64,000 nt of DNA from Ignavibacteriales bacterium (GCA_015709675.1 CP054182.1:847448-911447); one strand, 5' to 3'; numbered from the stretch's first letter, positions 34,986-45,074 are shown. Notes: generated by a model from the letters alone, not told the origin. Made by a program: numbers and translations.

Positions 34986-37900
34986 TGTTAGCAAGGATTA
35001 TTGAATATACACTAAACCAAAAAGCGCTTATTATAATTGCTTCTTTGTTTATCATTTCTTTAGGCATCTATTCATACGTAACATTGCCAATTGATGCTTT
35101 CCCTGATGTTACTAATATTCAGGTTGAGATAGTAAGTCATGCGAATACGCTTTCGGCTGAAGAAATTGAAAGAAAAGTAACCTATCCGATTGAAATGGCC
35201 ATGCGCGGATTGCCGGATATCGAGCAAATCAGGTCAGTAACTAAGTTTGGACTTTCAATAGTTACCATCATCTTTAAGGATGGTGTGGATATCTATTTTG
35301 CGCGGCAACTTGTTTTTGAGCGTCTGGCCGAAGCCCGGGAGAATGTTCCCGCTGGTGTTGAGGTTGCTCTTGGACCAGTGGCTACGGTAATGGGAGAGAT
35401 CTATCAATATACATTAGAAGGAACGTTTCCAACTGACTCTTTAGAGAGGGTCTCATTTCTTTCTGAATTGAGAACAATTCAGGAATGGGTTGTAACTCCT
35501 CTTCTCAAGAATATACAAGGTGTTAACGAAATCAATTCATTTGGGGGATATTTTAAGCAGTATCAGGTGCTGCTAAAACCGGAACAACTGCTCACTTATT
35601 CACTTTCACCAGAGGAAGTATTTTCCGCTCTGGAAAACAACAACCAGAATGTGGGAGGCAGCATTATTGAGAGAAATTCTTTTCAGTACATTGTCAGAGG
35701 GTTGGGTCTTATCAAAGAGATTCGGGATATTGAGAATATCGTCCTGAAACAAAACAACGGTACTCCGGTATATCTAAAGCAGGTTGCTGAAATCAAGGAG
35801 GGACAAGCTGTAAGAATGGGGGCGGCTATGAAAGACGGAAAATATGAAGCTGTTGGTGGTATAGTAATGATGCTGCGCGGTGAAAACAGTAAAGCGGTTG
35901 TGAGCCGGGTCAAGGAAAAAGTTCACGAGATAAATGAAAACAATATTCTGCCTGCCGGAATAAAAATTGTTCCCTATTACGACAGGACTGAAATAGTGAA
36001 TGCCAGTGTCCAAACAGTTAACAAGGCATTAATTGAAGGAGCCATTTTAGTATTAATTATTCTTTACATTCTCCTTCGAAGTTTCAGAGGCAGTTTTGTT
36101 GTGCTAATCGCTCTACCGCTGTCACTGCTTGCAACTTTTATCGTAATGCGATTTACCGGATTGAGTGCAAATCTAATGTCCTTGGGGGGGCTTGCAATAT
36201 CAATCGGAATGATAATAGATGCAACAATTATTCAGGTTGAGAATGTGCAGCGCCATCTCGGTGAAGCTCCGAAAGAGGAAACAAAAATAAGAACAGTTCT
36301 AAAAGCTGTACTTGAAGTAAGAAAACCAAGTATTTTCGGGGAGTTAATCATAGCTATCACCTTTATACCCATTCTTTCGTTAGAAGGAATAGAGGGTAAG
36401 ATGTTTGGTCCGTTAGCACAGACTGTAGCCGTTGCACTTATAGCTTCGATGCTGCTTTCAATTTTGGTTATTCCGGCATTATGTTATATGTTTCTTAAAC
36501 CGGCAAAGGAGAAACCTAACCCGGTAATGCAATTTGCAGGAAGCATATATATAAAAATGCTGGACTGGACAATTGATAAAAAAGGGGTATTACTGAGTAT
36601 GGCCGCAATTTTGTTACTTGTTTCAATTTTTCTTATCTCCAGACTGGGAACCGAGTTTATACCGGTAATGGATGAAGGGGCCTTCGATGCAGATGTAGCG
36701 TTATTGCCCGGGGTTTCACTTGATAAAGCGATAGAAATAAATCAATTAGTTTCAAAAAAACTAAAAACGTTTCCTGAATTGGATGTTCTTGTAAGCCGCA
36801 CGGGTCAAACAGGTGTTTCGCTGGACACCAGGGGAGTGGACAAAACCGGCTATGTCGGAATACTAAAGCCATCAGATGAATGGCGGGAGAATTTAAGCAG
36901 AGAAGAACTCACCGAAGAAATGCGAAAATCATTAGAAACTATTCCCGGAATTACTTTTGGCTTTAGCCAGCCGATACAGTGCCGAATTGATGAGTTGGTG
37001 GCCGGAACCAGAGCCCAGTTGATAATTAAACTATTTGGTGATGATCTGAATCTCCTGCTTTCTCATGCTGAAAAAATTGCAAGAATTCTTTCTTCAATTA
37101 ACGGAGCGACGGATGTGATGTCTGAAAAAATAGCCGGACAACCATATATAAACATTTCCATAGACCGAGAGAAAATTGCCCGCTACGGTATAAATATGAG
37201 TGATGTTCAAAATATTATCGGAATTGCAGTAGCAGGTAAAACAGCCACAAAATTTTATGAGGGCAATAGGAACTTTGATATTACCGTGCGTTTTCAGGAA
37301 GACAAGCGTAATTCGATAGAGGCATTAGAGAAGATTCTCGTTCCGGTTAGCAAAGGGCTAAATGTTCCACTTGCACAGGTGGCGCAGATTTCAATGATTC
37401 AAGGTCCATTACAAATCAGCCGTCAGGATGGTATGAGACGGATTGGAGTTGAACTAAATATAACAGGACGAGATATCGGAGGTTTTGTTGCAGAAGCTAA
37501 ACAAAAAATTGCCCAGGAGATAACACTGCCGCCCGGATATTTTCTTACCTGGGGGGGGCAGTTTGAAAATCAGGAAAGAGCTATGAATAGATTGCTTCTT
37601 ATCGGTCCGTTAGTTATAGCTGTGATTCTGGTTCTTTTGTTTATTACCTTTAACTCAATAAAGCTTGCATTACTTGTTATTGCAAATTTACCATTTGCAT
37701 TAATAGGTGGAGTGTTTTCACTTTATATATCCGGAATGTACTTGTCTGTTCCAGCGTCAGTGGGGTTCATTGTCCTTTTTGGTGTAGCAGTACTAAACGG
37801 AGTTGTTCTGGTAGCACGAATTTCTCAGCTTAGGGAAGAGGGGGTTCCTCTTTCTCAGGCGATTCGAATGGGCAGTATCAGCAGATTAAGGCCCGTCCTC

Positions 37901-38080
37901 ATGACCGCATCAATAGCAGTATTTAGTCTGATTCCTATGCTCTTTGCATCTGGTGCCGGATCAGAAATACAAAAACCTCTTGCGACGGTAGTTGTTGGTG
38001 GATTAATCACCTCCACCATTTTAACGCTTCTGGTTATTCCTGCGGTTTATAGTTGGTTTGATAAAGGCGAGAAAGTATAA
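34985..38080 (+). CDS. Heavy-metal efflux RND pump (CzcA/CusA family)
   Basis: A 1031-residue proton-driven pump of the HME-RND family: twelve membrane helices and two large periplasmic loops, opening with ALIIIASLFIISLGIYSYV and LPIDAFPDVTNIQVEI. The helix 4 motif reads SIGMIIDATIIQVEN, with one Asp and the VEN. Divalent-cation CzcA-type pumps usually carry DFGxxxDGAxxxVEN, so the Asp at the first position is missing here, as in CusA-like monovalent pumps. Copper or silver is therefore somewhat more likely than zinc or cobalt, but this is not decisive. Last gene of the operon; a terminator follows at 38090. Confidence 0.93.
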   Translation: MLARIIEYTLNQKALIIIASLFIISLGIYSYVTLPIDAFPDVTNIQVEIVSHANTLSAEEIERKVTYPIEMAMRGLPDIEQIRSVTKFGLSIVTIIFKDGVDIYFARQLVFERLAEARENVPAGVEVALGPVATVMGEIYQYTLEGTFPTDSLERVSFLSELRTIQEWVVTPLLKNIQGVNEINSFGGYFKQYQVLLKPEQLLTYSLSPEEVFSALENNNQNVGGSIIERNSFQYIVRGLGLIKEIRDIENIVLKQNNGTPVYLKQVAEIKEGQAVRMGAAMKDGKYEAVGGIVMMLRGENSKAVVSRVKEKVHEINENNILPAGIKIVPYYDRTEIVNASVQTVNKALIEGAILVLIILYILLRSFRGSFVVLIALPLSLLATFIVMRFTGLSANLMSLGGLAISIGMIIDATIIQVENVQRHLGEAPKEETKIRTVLKAVLEVRKPSIFGELIIAITFIPILSLEGIEGKMFGPLAQTVAVALIASMLLSILVIPALCYMFLKPAKEKPNPVMQFAGSIYIKMLDWTIDKKGVLLSMAAILLLVSIFLISRLGTEFIPVMDEGAFDADVALLPGVSLDKAIEINQLVSKKLKTFPELDVLVSRTGQTGVSLDTRGVDKTGYVGILKPSDEWRENLSREELTEEMRKSLETIPGITFGFSQPIQCRIDELVAGTRAQLIIKLFGDDLNLLLSHAEKIARILSSINGATDVMSEKIAGQPYINISIDREKIARYGINMSDVQNIIGIAVAGKTATKFYEGNRNFDITVRFQEDKRNSIEALEKILVPVSKGLNVPLAQVAQISMIQGPLQISRQDGMRRIGVELNITGRDIGGFVAEAKQKIAQEITLPPGYFLTWGGQFENQERAMNRLLLIGPLVIAVILVLLFITFNSIKLALLVIANLPFALIGGVFSLYISGMYLSVPASVGFIVLFGVAVLNGVVLVARISQLREEGVPLSQAIRMGSISRLRPVLMTASIAVFSLIPMLFASGAGSEIQKPLATVVVGGLITSTILTLLVIPAVYSWFDKGEKV

Positions 38081-38089
38081 TTTTTGTAT

Positions 38090-38125
38090 AAAGCCGGCAA
38101 ATATTTATTGAGCCGGCTTTTTTTT
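38090..38125 (+). terminator. Terminator after the metal efflux operon
   Basis: AAAGCCGGC and GCCGGCTTT form a nine-base-pair stem with a 13-base loop, followed by TTTTT. Because the left arm starts with A residues, it can also serve the convergent ABC-F gene. Confidence 0.88.
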
Positions 38126-38163
38126 GTGCTGAACGACTGTTACTAAGCTCAGAAAAGCAAATC

Positions 38164-40035
38164 TTATTGCTGTGTTTTCATTTCTAATTCACTCCAGCGA
38201 CGATAAAGTCTCTCAGATTCTGCTTTTGCCGCATCGAGCTGAGCTTGAAGTTCTTTAGTTTGAGCGGCATACTTTTCGTAAAAATCGGGGGAGGAAAAAA
38301 GCGATTCAATTCTTTCTGCTTCCGCCTCGGCAGCAAGAATTTTTTCTTCGATTGCGTTAAGCTCCCGCTGTTCATGGTAACTCAGCTTAACCGGCTTTTG
38401 TTTTACGCGCGTGTCTTCTTTCTTCTCCTTAGGTGAAGATATATCTTCAGTAACTCGCGCTTTTCTTTTTTCAACATAGTAGTCATAATCCCCCTCGCTG
38501 AAGTGAAGATATTTATTTCCTTCAAAAGCAAGGATTCCGTTGCAGACACGGTTCAGGAAATAGCGGTCGTGGCTTACTATAACGAGGCATCCTTCAAAGG
38601 CAATAAGCGCTTCTTCAAGGATGCGCAGGGTAGGAAGATCAAGGTCGTTTGTTGGTTCATCAAACATAAGGAAGTTGCCGCCGTTTTTAAGAATACGAGC
38701 CAGAAGAAGACGGCTTCGCTCACCGCCGGAAAGGCGGTTTACTTTAGTATTCATTCGGTCATCAGTAAAAAGAAAGCGGCGTAAGTAAGTCCACACCGGC
38801 ATCTTCTCTTTACCGAACTGAATTACTTCCATCCCTTCGCCGATTGACTCAAAAACGGTTTCTTCCTCATTAAGAATCAGACGTTCCTGATCTATATAAT
38901 TATATATCGTCTTTTCGCCCGAGTCAGCTTTACCCATGAAGGGCTCCTGCTGACCGAGAATCATTTTCAGCAGAGTTGTTTTACCGGTGCCGTTTCTGCC
39001 CACGATGCCGAGTTTGCGCCCTGGTTCAAAGATGAAGTTGAGTGATTCAAACAAAACGCGGTCACTAATTTTCATTCCGCAGTTTTTGAGCTCGAGTATT
39101 TTATTACCAAGCCGGTCTGCCGGAGGAATGATAAGTTCTACATCAAGTTCTGTCTCAGGTCCCTTCTGAGCAGCAACTTCATAATACTGATCAAGACGGC
39201 TTTTGGCTTTTGTGCGGCGGGCCTTGGGTCCGCGCATCACCCAGTCGAGCTCACGCCTGAGGAAATTCTGCCGTTTCTTTTCTTCTGTCTCCTGAATTGC
39301 CTGCCGCTCTGATTTATTTATAAGATAATCAGTATAGTTGCCAGTGTGCGAATAAAACACACCATGCGAAAGCTCAACAATGCGTGTTGCGATTGAGTCA
39401 AGAAAATAGCGGTCGTGCGTAACAAAAATGCAGGTGCCTTTATATACAGCGAGATAATTTTCAATCCATTCAATTGATTCAGTATCAAGATGGTTGGTCG
39501 GTTCATCAAGCATCAGCAGATCGGGTTTTGAGATAAGCGCGCGGCAGAGTGCAACCCGGCGCTTCTCCCCTCCGGAGAGTCTTTTTATATCTGCCTCGGG
39601 GGGAGGTGCATGAAGTTCTTTGATGAGGATACCAATTTCGCGCTCAAGATTCCATCCGTCAAGACGGAGGATTTTTTCTTCCAATATATGCTTTTGCGGA
39701 TGATCGTAGGGAAGCTCTTCGTAAGCACGGAGCAGATCGAGGATGCGTCCCGCACCGCTCATGATGTTTTCCAGGACGGTCAGATTCTCGTTCAGGGTGA
39801 AATCCTGCGAAAGATATCCTGCGACCAGATCCTTGCGCTTTGCGATATCGCCAGAGTCGGCGGACATCACGCCGGCAATAATCTTCAGGAACGAAGACTT
39901 ACCCGCGCCGTTACGTCCGACCAGACCGATCCGGTCTCCCTCATGAATAGTGAGCGAAGCACCATCAAGAATGACCTGAGGGCCGTAAGCAAGCCGCAGT
40001 TCAGCAGCAGTGAGAATTACAGGAGAAACAAACAA
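38164..40035 (-). CDS. ABC-F family ATPase (Uup-type)
   Basis: A 623-residue soluble tandem ABC ATPase. The first cassette has GRNGAGKSS (about 40), LSGGEKRRVA (about 153) and LLMLDEPTNHLD (about 175). The interdomain linker (about 240-300) carries an Arg/Lys-rich GPKARRTKAKSRLDQYYEV. The second cassette has GRNGTGKTT (about 345), LSGGERSRLL (about 430) and LMFDEPTNDLD, and a C-terminal coiled coil (about 560-620) is typical of Uup. ABC-F proteins act on the ribosome or, for Uup, also on branched DNA. The only start that fits is TTG at 40035, without a ribosome binding site and abutting TTAGTAAT repeats, so the exact N-terminus is uncertain. Confidence 0.9.
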   Translation of the reverse strand: MFVSPVILTAAELRLAYGPQVILDGASLTIHEGDRIGLVGRNGAGKSSFLKIIAGVMSADSGDIAKRKDLVAGYLSQDFTLNENLTVLENIMSGAGRILDLLRAYEELPYDHPQKHILEEKILRLDGWNLEREIGILIKELHAPPPEADIKRLSGGEKRRVALCRALISKPDLLMLDEPTNHLDTESIEWIENYLAVYKGTCIFVTHDRYFLDSIATRIVELSHGVFYSHTGNYTDYLINKSERQAIQETEEKKRQNFLRRELDWVMRGPKARRTKAKSRLDQYYEVAAQKGPETELDVELIIPPADRLGNKILELKNCGMKISDRVLFESLNFIFEPGRKLGIVGRNGTGKTTLLKMILGQQEPFMGKADSGEKTIYNYIDQERLILNEEETVFESIGEGMEVIQFGKEKMPVWTYLRRFLFTDDRMNTKVNRLSGGERSRLLLARILKNGGNFLMFDEPTNDLDLPTLRILEEALIAFEGCLVIVSHDRYFLNRVCNGILAFEGNKYLHFSEGDYDYYVEKRKARVTEDISSPKEKKEDTRVKQKPVKLSYHEQRELNAIEEKILAAEAEAERIESLFSSPDFYEKYAAQTKELQAQLDAAKAESERLYRRWSELEMKTQQ

Positions 40036-40100
40036 TTCTTAATTAGTAATGAGTAGTTAGTAATTAGTAATAAATGTACAATGTACAATTAACGATGAAA
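40036..40100. repeat. TTAGTAAT and ATGTACAATGTACAATT simple repeats
   Basis: TTAGTAATGAGTAG-type words run directly upstream of the ABC-F start, followed by a GTACAATGTACAATTAAC word that reappears near 41040, 45140 and 47395. Confidence 0.7.
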
Positions 40101-40265
40101 TTCGGCCTTAAAGAACTAAGCATTATAAACAGAGAACCACGAACTAAAAACCAGGCACTAAGAACCGAATTTCGACCTGCAATATAAGGGTTTTCAGGGG
40201 ATGAGGGTTGGAGTTTTACGGGAGGGGATGTATTTTGCACGTGTTTAATTTAATGAGGTAACACC

Positions 40266-40970
40266 ATTTCTTCAGTACTGTTCGGATACGGACGATTCGG
40301 CCGGCTTTTTGTAAAGCACTTTGGCGCCGAACTTGCTCTTAAAGTCCTGGATAAAAACGCTGCAGTTCCGGCTGAACTGAAAGTCCGTGATTATTCGGAG
40401 CTGCGGGAGGCAGAGTATATCTTTTTTGCAGTACCGATATCTGGGCTTGAGCCGCTACTCATGGAGATTCAGCAGTATATATCAGGCTCCGCGGTTCTTG
40501 CGGATGTCTGCTCCGTTAAGGAGTATCCGCTTGAGGTAATGAAAAAATACTTTCCGCGGAATGAGATTATCGGAACGCATCCTTTGTTCGGACCGGACAG
40601 CACAGCCGATGGTCTGGCTGGACGGCAGATGGTGATGACTCCCTCAGCGCAAACCCCGGCATATATACAGCTGAGCAGTATATTCAGATCAGCCGGACTT
40701 GAAATTATTACAATGACCGCTGAAGAACATGACCGCCAGATGGCATGGACTCTGTGTCTCACCCAGTTCATAGGCCGGGGACTTGGGTCACTTCCTCTGC
40801 CGCGGAACAGCATCGGAACCAGAGGATATTTTGATCTGCTGGATATAGTCACCCGCTCTAATGCAGACACTATGCAGCTCTATATTGATATGAATAAGTA
40901 TAACCGCTTTGCCGGTGAGATGAGAGAAAGTGTAATTAAAGGACTTGCGGATATACATAAACAATTATGA
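40266..40970 (+). CDS. tyrA: TyrA-like prephenate dehydrogenase family protein with AUU start
   Basis: A 234-residue NAD-dependent dehydrogenase of the prephenate dehydrogenase family, which forms 4-hydroxyphenylpyruvate in tyrosine synthesis. The first ATG (40461) would remove the whole nucleotide-binding fold. The frame upstream reads SSVLFGYGRFGRLFVKHFG, with the Rossmann glycine motif GYGRFG, then FFAVPISGLEPLL, DVCSVKEYP and the family motif IIGTHPLFGPDS. Between the in-frame stop at 40254 and this motif there is no ATG, GTG or TTG, only ATT at 40266, with GAGGT seven bases upstream. The start is taken as AUU; CTG 40278 or a lost ATG are alternatives. The C-terminal helical domain is shorter than in full TyrA. 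Confidence 0.75.
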   Translation: MSSVLFGYGRFGRLFVKHFGAELALKVLDKNAAVPAELKVRDYSELREAEYIFFAVPISGLEPLLMEIQQYISGSAVLADVCSVKEYPLEVMKKYFPRNEIIGTHPLFGPDSTADGLAGRQMVMTPSAQTPAYIQLSSIFRSAGLEIITMTAEEHDRQMAWTLCLTQFIGRGLGSLPLPRNSIGTRGYFDLLDIVTRSNADTMQLYIDMNKYNRFAGEMRESVIKGLADIHKQL

Positions 40971-40975
40971 ATTTC

Positions 40976-41505
40976 CAATTCTCCGCCGATTTAAGACGGA
41001 TGCTGAAGCAGCGTGGATTAACACGGATCGGAAAATCAATGTACAATTAACAATAAACAATGTACAATTTTATCTCAAAAATAAATTCCGTCCATGGTCC
41101 GGGGATTTTTGTTTCGTCCCTCTGAGGCTTTTGGGAGATATTGGAATTCATATACAACCATAGGTCACCCGCGCTGCGGGTTCAGGGATTTGGAGGTTTT
41201 ATCTGACTAGCTATTAACAGGTCACCGCTAACGCGGTTTATGGAGTATCGGTAATGACCTGTTTGGGGTATTCCCTGGATTATCCCGTTGTTGCCAGTTA
41301 ATATTTCGCTCCTGTGGAGCTGTTTATTGTAATCCTGTCAATCATGTTCATCCTTTAATCGTGTGCTGATACCCTAATCCCGCGCAAAGTCGCCAAGACG
41401 CAAAGAGAATTCAAAGGATAATTTCTCAGTATGCCTGTTCATTGTACATTGTAAACTGTACATTGATTACTAATTACTAATTCCTCATTACTAATTATCT
41501 AGGTG
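40976..41505. repeat. Composite intergenic repeat, copy 1
   Basis: In order: CGGATTAACACGGATCGG-type unit (40990-41036), AATGTACAATTAACAAT unit (41038), CCGTCCATGGTCCGGGGAT unit (41090), an insert with GGTCACC words (41161-41270), TTTCGCTCCTGTGGAGCTG unit (41305), ATCCTTTAATCGTG unit (41350), GCGCAAAGTCGCCAAGACG unit (41389) and TAATTACTAATT words (41460-41505). The same order without the insert occurs at 45075 and, shorter, at 47335. Confidence 0.75.
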
Positions 41506-41744
41506 CTGGCCCCTATATCCCCAAAAAAATGAGAGCCAGCCCCTATTTTATGCTCCTTAACCTCCCGGTAATTTGCTCCCCTGAAAAATCCCAATCCCGT
41601 CCGGTCCGTTTTCTGTCAGTCCGGCCGGGTTGCAGTTTAGTGTGTGTAGTGAAAAACGTTATCTCTCCTGAACCATGGAGGGATTCCGCCGGATCACAAC
41701 TGCAAAGAGGGCAGGAAGAATTTATCAAAAAACCTAAGGATACA
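41506..41744. other. Upstream region of the beta-helix T9SS gene
   Basis: Contains AATGAGAGCCAGCCCCTAT at 41528, almost identical to AATGAGGGCCAGCCCCTAT at 45533 upstream of the second T9SS gene, so the two genes share leader as well as 3' sequence. An in-frame ATG at 41529 exists, but the signal peptide and ribosome binding site point to 41745. Confidence 0.55.
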
Positions 41745-44700
41745 ATGAAGCAATTGTTTTTTCTTTTTTCATTTTTGCTCCTGGCGGCAGGCACGCTGCA
41801 GGCGCAGAACTATCAGGTATCAGGGGCGGGAACAGCCGGTGTAAACGGTGTATATGTTAATGACGGCACTCTTAACGGAAAACCGCATTATACTCTGAGC
41901 GGATCACCTTCATATTACATGTATTTTCATTCAGATACCGAGCGGTGGGTGATATCCGATGTTGATAACGGAATGTTCCATCAGTCTCTCTATTTTAATT
42001 TCGGGACGGATGCTACCCCTCCGGCAGCTAACTGGTATACCAATCAAGGAAGCAATCCGGCACCTTCTGTTGCCATAGCAGCACCGAAATTAACCTATAG
42101 CGGAGCGGGATTTTCTGAATCAATGTCTAATGATGGTTCAATCGAAAATACTCTGACGATTACCCATAATAATTTTGACGGGGCAACCTTCACCGGATCA
42201 AACGGTGATAATTTCGTTTCAGGAGGAAAAGCAACAGTAACGAATCTGCCCTCAGGTCTGACGGCAGTAATTACCAGAACTTCTGCAACCACTCTTTCTG
42301 TATCACTCAGCGGTAATGCTTCCGCGCACGGTAACGCAAACGATGTAAGTAATCTTACTATTGCATTTCAGAACTCTGCTTTTTCAGGAGGTGATGCTTC
42401 GGCGGTGGTGAATGCAGCAAAAAGTGATCTGACCATCAATTTTTCTGAACTGGTGGAAGTTGGCACCGGTCAGACTTACACTACTATTGCCTCAGCAATC
42501 GCAGCAGCATCAGATGGTGATATACTTAACCTTGCTGCCCAGACTTTCACTGAAAACGCACTCACGCTTTTAAATAAATCGCTCCGCTTTAAGGGGCAGG
42601 GTGCAGCAAACACCATCATTCAGGGAGCTGCTTCGTATAACACAGCATCTGACCGTATTATGACCGTCAGTTTTGATTCATACGCAGCATCAAACACGCT
42701 GCAGTTTGAAGGGCTTACTCTCCGTTATGGAAAAAAAGCACAGCCGTATGAAGTTTCAGGTTCAACCGGGGGCGCGGTAAAGGTTACTAACGCAAATGTA
42801 ATCATAAGAGACTGCGAACTTTACGGAAATATAGCTTCAGTTCAGCCTCCGCACGGATGGTACGGCGAAGGCGGCGGTGCACTCGCTCTCTTTAGCAGCA
42901 ACCTTACAGCAGAAAACACTACTTTTGCAGACAATGTATTCTCTTCAGCATGGAGGCCGGGTGACTGGATGGGCGGCGGTGCAATTTTATTCATGCAGGA
43001 TAACAGTGATTCCTATACCATGACTTTAACAAACTGCACCTTTTCGGGCAATACTTCAAGTGTATATGGCGGTGCAATCTTTATGAGACCATCCAATGTA
43101 GTTGCAACCACCATAACCAACTGTACTTTCGCGAATAATGCAGGAGGCAACGGCGGTGCATTCTCTTCTGACAACTCAAGCGGAAATCCGCAGCCGGTTA
43201 CATTCAGAAATACTATTTTTCACGGCAACACAGCTTCAAATCAGGGCCCGCAGATGTGGGCAGGCAGTTCAACTGCATATACATTTGAAAACTGCATGAA
43301 TCAGAACAGCGGGTTTTATAATATATCAGGCAACTTCACAAACTGCTTAACGGGCCAGGATCCGCTGCTTTCAGCTCTTGCTGATAATGGCGGGCCGACA
43401 AGAACCATGGCTCTGCAGACCGGAAGTCCGGCTATTGACGCAGGCACCTCAACAGGTGCACCTGCTCAGGATCAGCGCGGTTACTACCGCTCAGGAGCCG
43501 CAGATATCGGTTCGTATGAGTTCGGAGGTACGGTTTCGCTGTTTGATGTGGCCGTATATCTTACCCGCAATAACAATGAGGTTAGCGAGAACATCTTATA
43601 TCCGAAAGTCGGATTTGGTTCGCCAATAACTTCACCGTTCAGCTGGACTCCAGCGAGCCCTGACTGGACCTATAACGCACCAAAGTGCACCATCTATGTT
43701 GTACCAACAGGAAGCGAAGGAATGGTTGCTTCCAGTTTTGTTGTAAACTTTGATGCAACCAAAGCAACTCTTTCCGCAGCAGCAGGTGATAATAATCTTT
43801 TTGACAGCGGCATCTTTTATACACAGGTAACCGGAACCGGCCGCCTGAAGGTTAACGCATCGAATATATCATCTGCAATCAACATGACCCCCGGCTCAGG
43901 CAAATATCTTGCACGTCTTATATTTACCATGCTGAAACCAGGTCATCTTGAGGTATCACTTGATTCTCTTGACTTCCGTCAGTATGATATTGCTGCAAAT
44001 GAACAGGTATCACTCGTTACCGAAGACCACGGCGCTGAAGTAAAGTTTTATCTCGGTGACTTTGCAAGTGCATCTGTTGAAACCACCGGTGACGGTCTTA
44101 TCAACATTAACGACCTCAGTTTATTTGCATCTGCATACTGGAGCAATCACGCTCAGGTTAGCACACTCTATAAATCAAAATTTGACGTTGGTCCTACCAA
44201 TGCATCAGGAAACTACTTTGCGCTTCCTACCGCTGACGGCAACATCAACTTTGAAGATCTGATTATCTTCTCAGTTGGTTATGGTAAATCAGCCGGCAAC
44301 GAACTGCCGAAAGTAAAAGTAAATCCGATCGATGTAACACTCGGCGAAGAGATTGTTGGAAACACCGTTCGTGTTCCTGTCTATCTCTCAGGAAGTGTTG
44401 AAGATGTAAGAGGACTTTCCTTCAGCTTCAGAACCGGAATGACACTCAAAGGTGTTGAAAAAGCTGGTGAACTGAATAATGAAAACGGTTTTGTAATCTT
44501 CCGTCAGGAAGGTGATCTCGCACAGATTGACGCAGCGGTAATCGGTGGTGATAAAAAAGCAATCTCCGCTGAGGGAATTGTTGCGTATCTGGTATTTGAG
44601 AACAAGTCATCACTTGAACTTGAAGCGGTAATCGCAAGAAACAGCTTTAACCAGGATATCCCTGTTCTGATGAAGGGAAATTCTGCTCTGAGCATCACAC

Positions 44701-44969
44701 CTGACGCATATGCTCTTTCACAGAACTACCCGAATCCGTTCAACCCGTCAACAGCGATCTCTTTTGCACTGCCGCAGGCATCAGAAGTAACGCTGAAGAT
44801 CTACAACACACTCGGCCAGGAGGTGGCAGTACTGATCAATGGCGAGACCATGGAAGCCGGAGTTCATACCAAAGCATTTGACGCGGGTAATCTGACCAGC
44901 GGAGTTTATATATATAAACTTACTGCGGGAAGTTTTTCGTCCGTTAAAAAGATGAATCTTCTGAAGTAA
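41745..44969 (+). CDS. Secreted beta-helix protein with cohesin/dockerin-like modules and T9SS sorting domain
   Basis: A 1074-residue exported protein: signal peptide LFFLFSFLLLAAGTLQAQ, an N-terminal beta-rich region, then a right-handed parallel beta-helix (about 240-560) with GGAI/GGAF-type rungs such as NCTFSGNTSSVYGGAIFM. The helix ends in a choice-of-anchor-Q-like block (GSPAIDAGT, DIGSYEFGG). A Ca-binding dockerin-like pair follows (GDGLININDLSLFASAYW, ADGNINFEDLIIFSVGYG) and a cohesin-like strand domain (VRVPVYLSGSVEDVRGLSF). The T9SS domain is SQNYPNPFNPSTAISFALP to KKMNLLK. ATG 41745 with CTAAGGA upstream is preferred over the 72-residue-longer ORF start. The last 270 bases are nearly identical to the gene at 45670. 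Confidence 0.85.
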   Translation: MKQLFFLFSFLLLAAGTLQAQNYQVSGAGTAGVNGVYVNDGTLNGKPHYTLSGSPSYYMYFHSDTERWVISDVDNGMFHQSLYFNFGTDATPPAANWYTNQGSNPAPSVAIAAPKLTYSGAGFSESMSNDGSIENTLTITHNNFDGATFTGSNGDNFVSGGKATVTNLPSGLTAVITRTSATTLSVSLSGNASAHGNANDVSNLTIAFQNSAFSGGDASAVVNAAKSDLTINFSELVEVGTGQTYTTIASAIAAASDGDILNLAAQTFTENALTLLNKSLRFKGQGAANTIIQGAASYNTASDRIMTVSFDSYAASNTLQFEGLTLRYGKKAQPYEVSGSTGGAVKVTNANVIIRDCELYGNIASVQPPHGWYGEGGGALALFSSNLTAENTTFADNVFSSAWRPGDWMGGGAILFMQDNSDSYTMTLTNCTFSGNTSSVYGGAIFMRPSNVVATTITNCTFANNAGGNGGAFSSDNSSGNPQPVTFRNTIFHGNTASNQGPQMWAGSSTAYTFENCMNQNSGFYNISGNFTNCLTGQDPLLSALADNGGPTRTMALQTGSPAIDAGTSTGAPAQDQRGYYRSGAADIGSYEFGGTVSLFDVAVYLTRNNNEVSENILYPKVGFGSPITSPFSWTPASPDWTYNAPKCTIYVVPTGSEGMVASSFVVNFDATKATLSAAAGDNNLFDSGIFYTQVTGTGRLKVNASNISSAINMTPGSGKYLARLIFTMLKPGHLEVSLDSLDFRQYDIAANEQVSLVTEDHGAEVKFYLGDFASASVETTGDGLININDLSLFASAYWSNHAQVSTLYKSKFDVGPTNASGNYFALPTADGNINFEDLIIFSVGYGKSAGNELPKVKVNPIDVTLGEEIVGNTVRVPVYLSGSVEDVRGLSFSFRTGMTLKGVEKAGELNNENGFVIFRQEGDLAQIDAAVIGGDKKAISAEGIVAYLVFENKSSLELEAVIARNSFNQDIPVLMKGNSALSITPDAYALSQNYPNPFNPSTAISFALPQASEVTLKIYNTLGQEVAVLINGETMEAGVHTKAFDAGNLTSGVYIYKLTAGSFSSVKKMNLLK

Positions 44970-44994
44970 GAGTCAGACAGATTTTTAGGAGGTA

Positions 44995-45026
44995 CCCCGT
45001 CTTCTGAAAAGGAGGCGGGGTTTTTT
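44995..45026 (+). terminator. Terminator after the beta-helix T9SS gene
   Basis: CCCCGTC and GGCGGGG (one G-T pair) form a seven-base-pair stem, followed by six T residues. The same terminator follows the next T9SS gene. Confidence 0.85.
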
Positions 45027-45074
45027 ATTTTATGCCAGTCTGCATCGCACAAGGACTATCTGCATGTTCTTCTC

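Noticed and set aside
41529..41744. 72-residue N-terminal extension of the beta-helix T9SS protein
   Set aside because: A good ribosome binding site and a standard signal peptide begin at 41745; the upstream part lies in a leader word shared with another gene.
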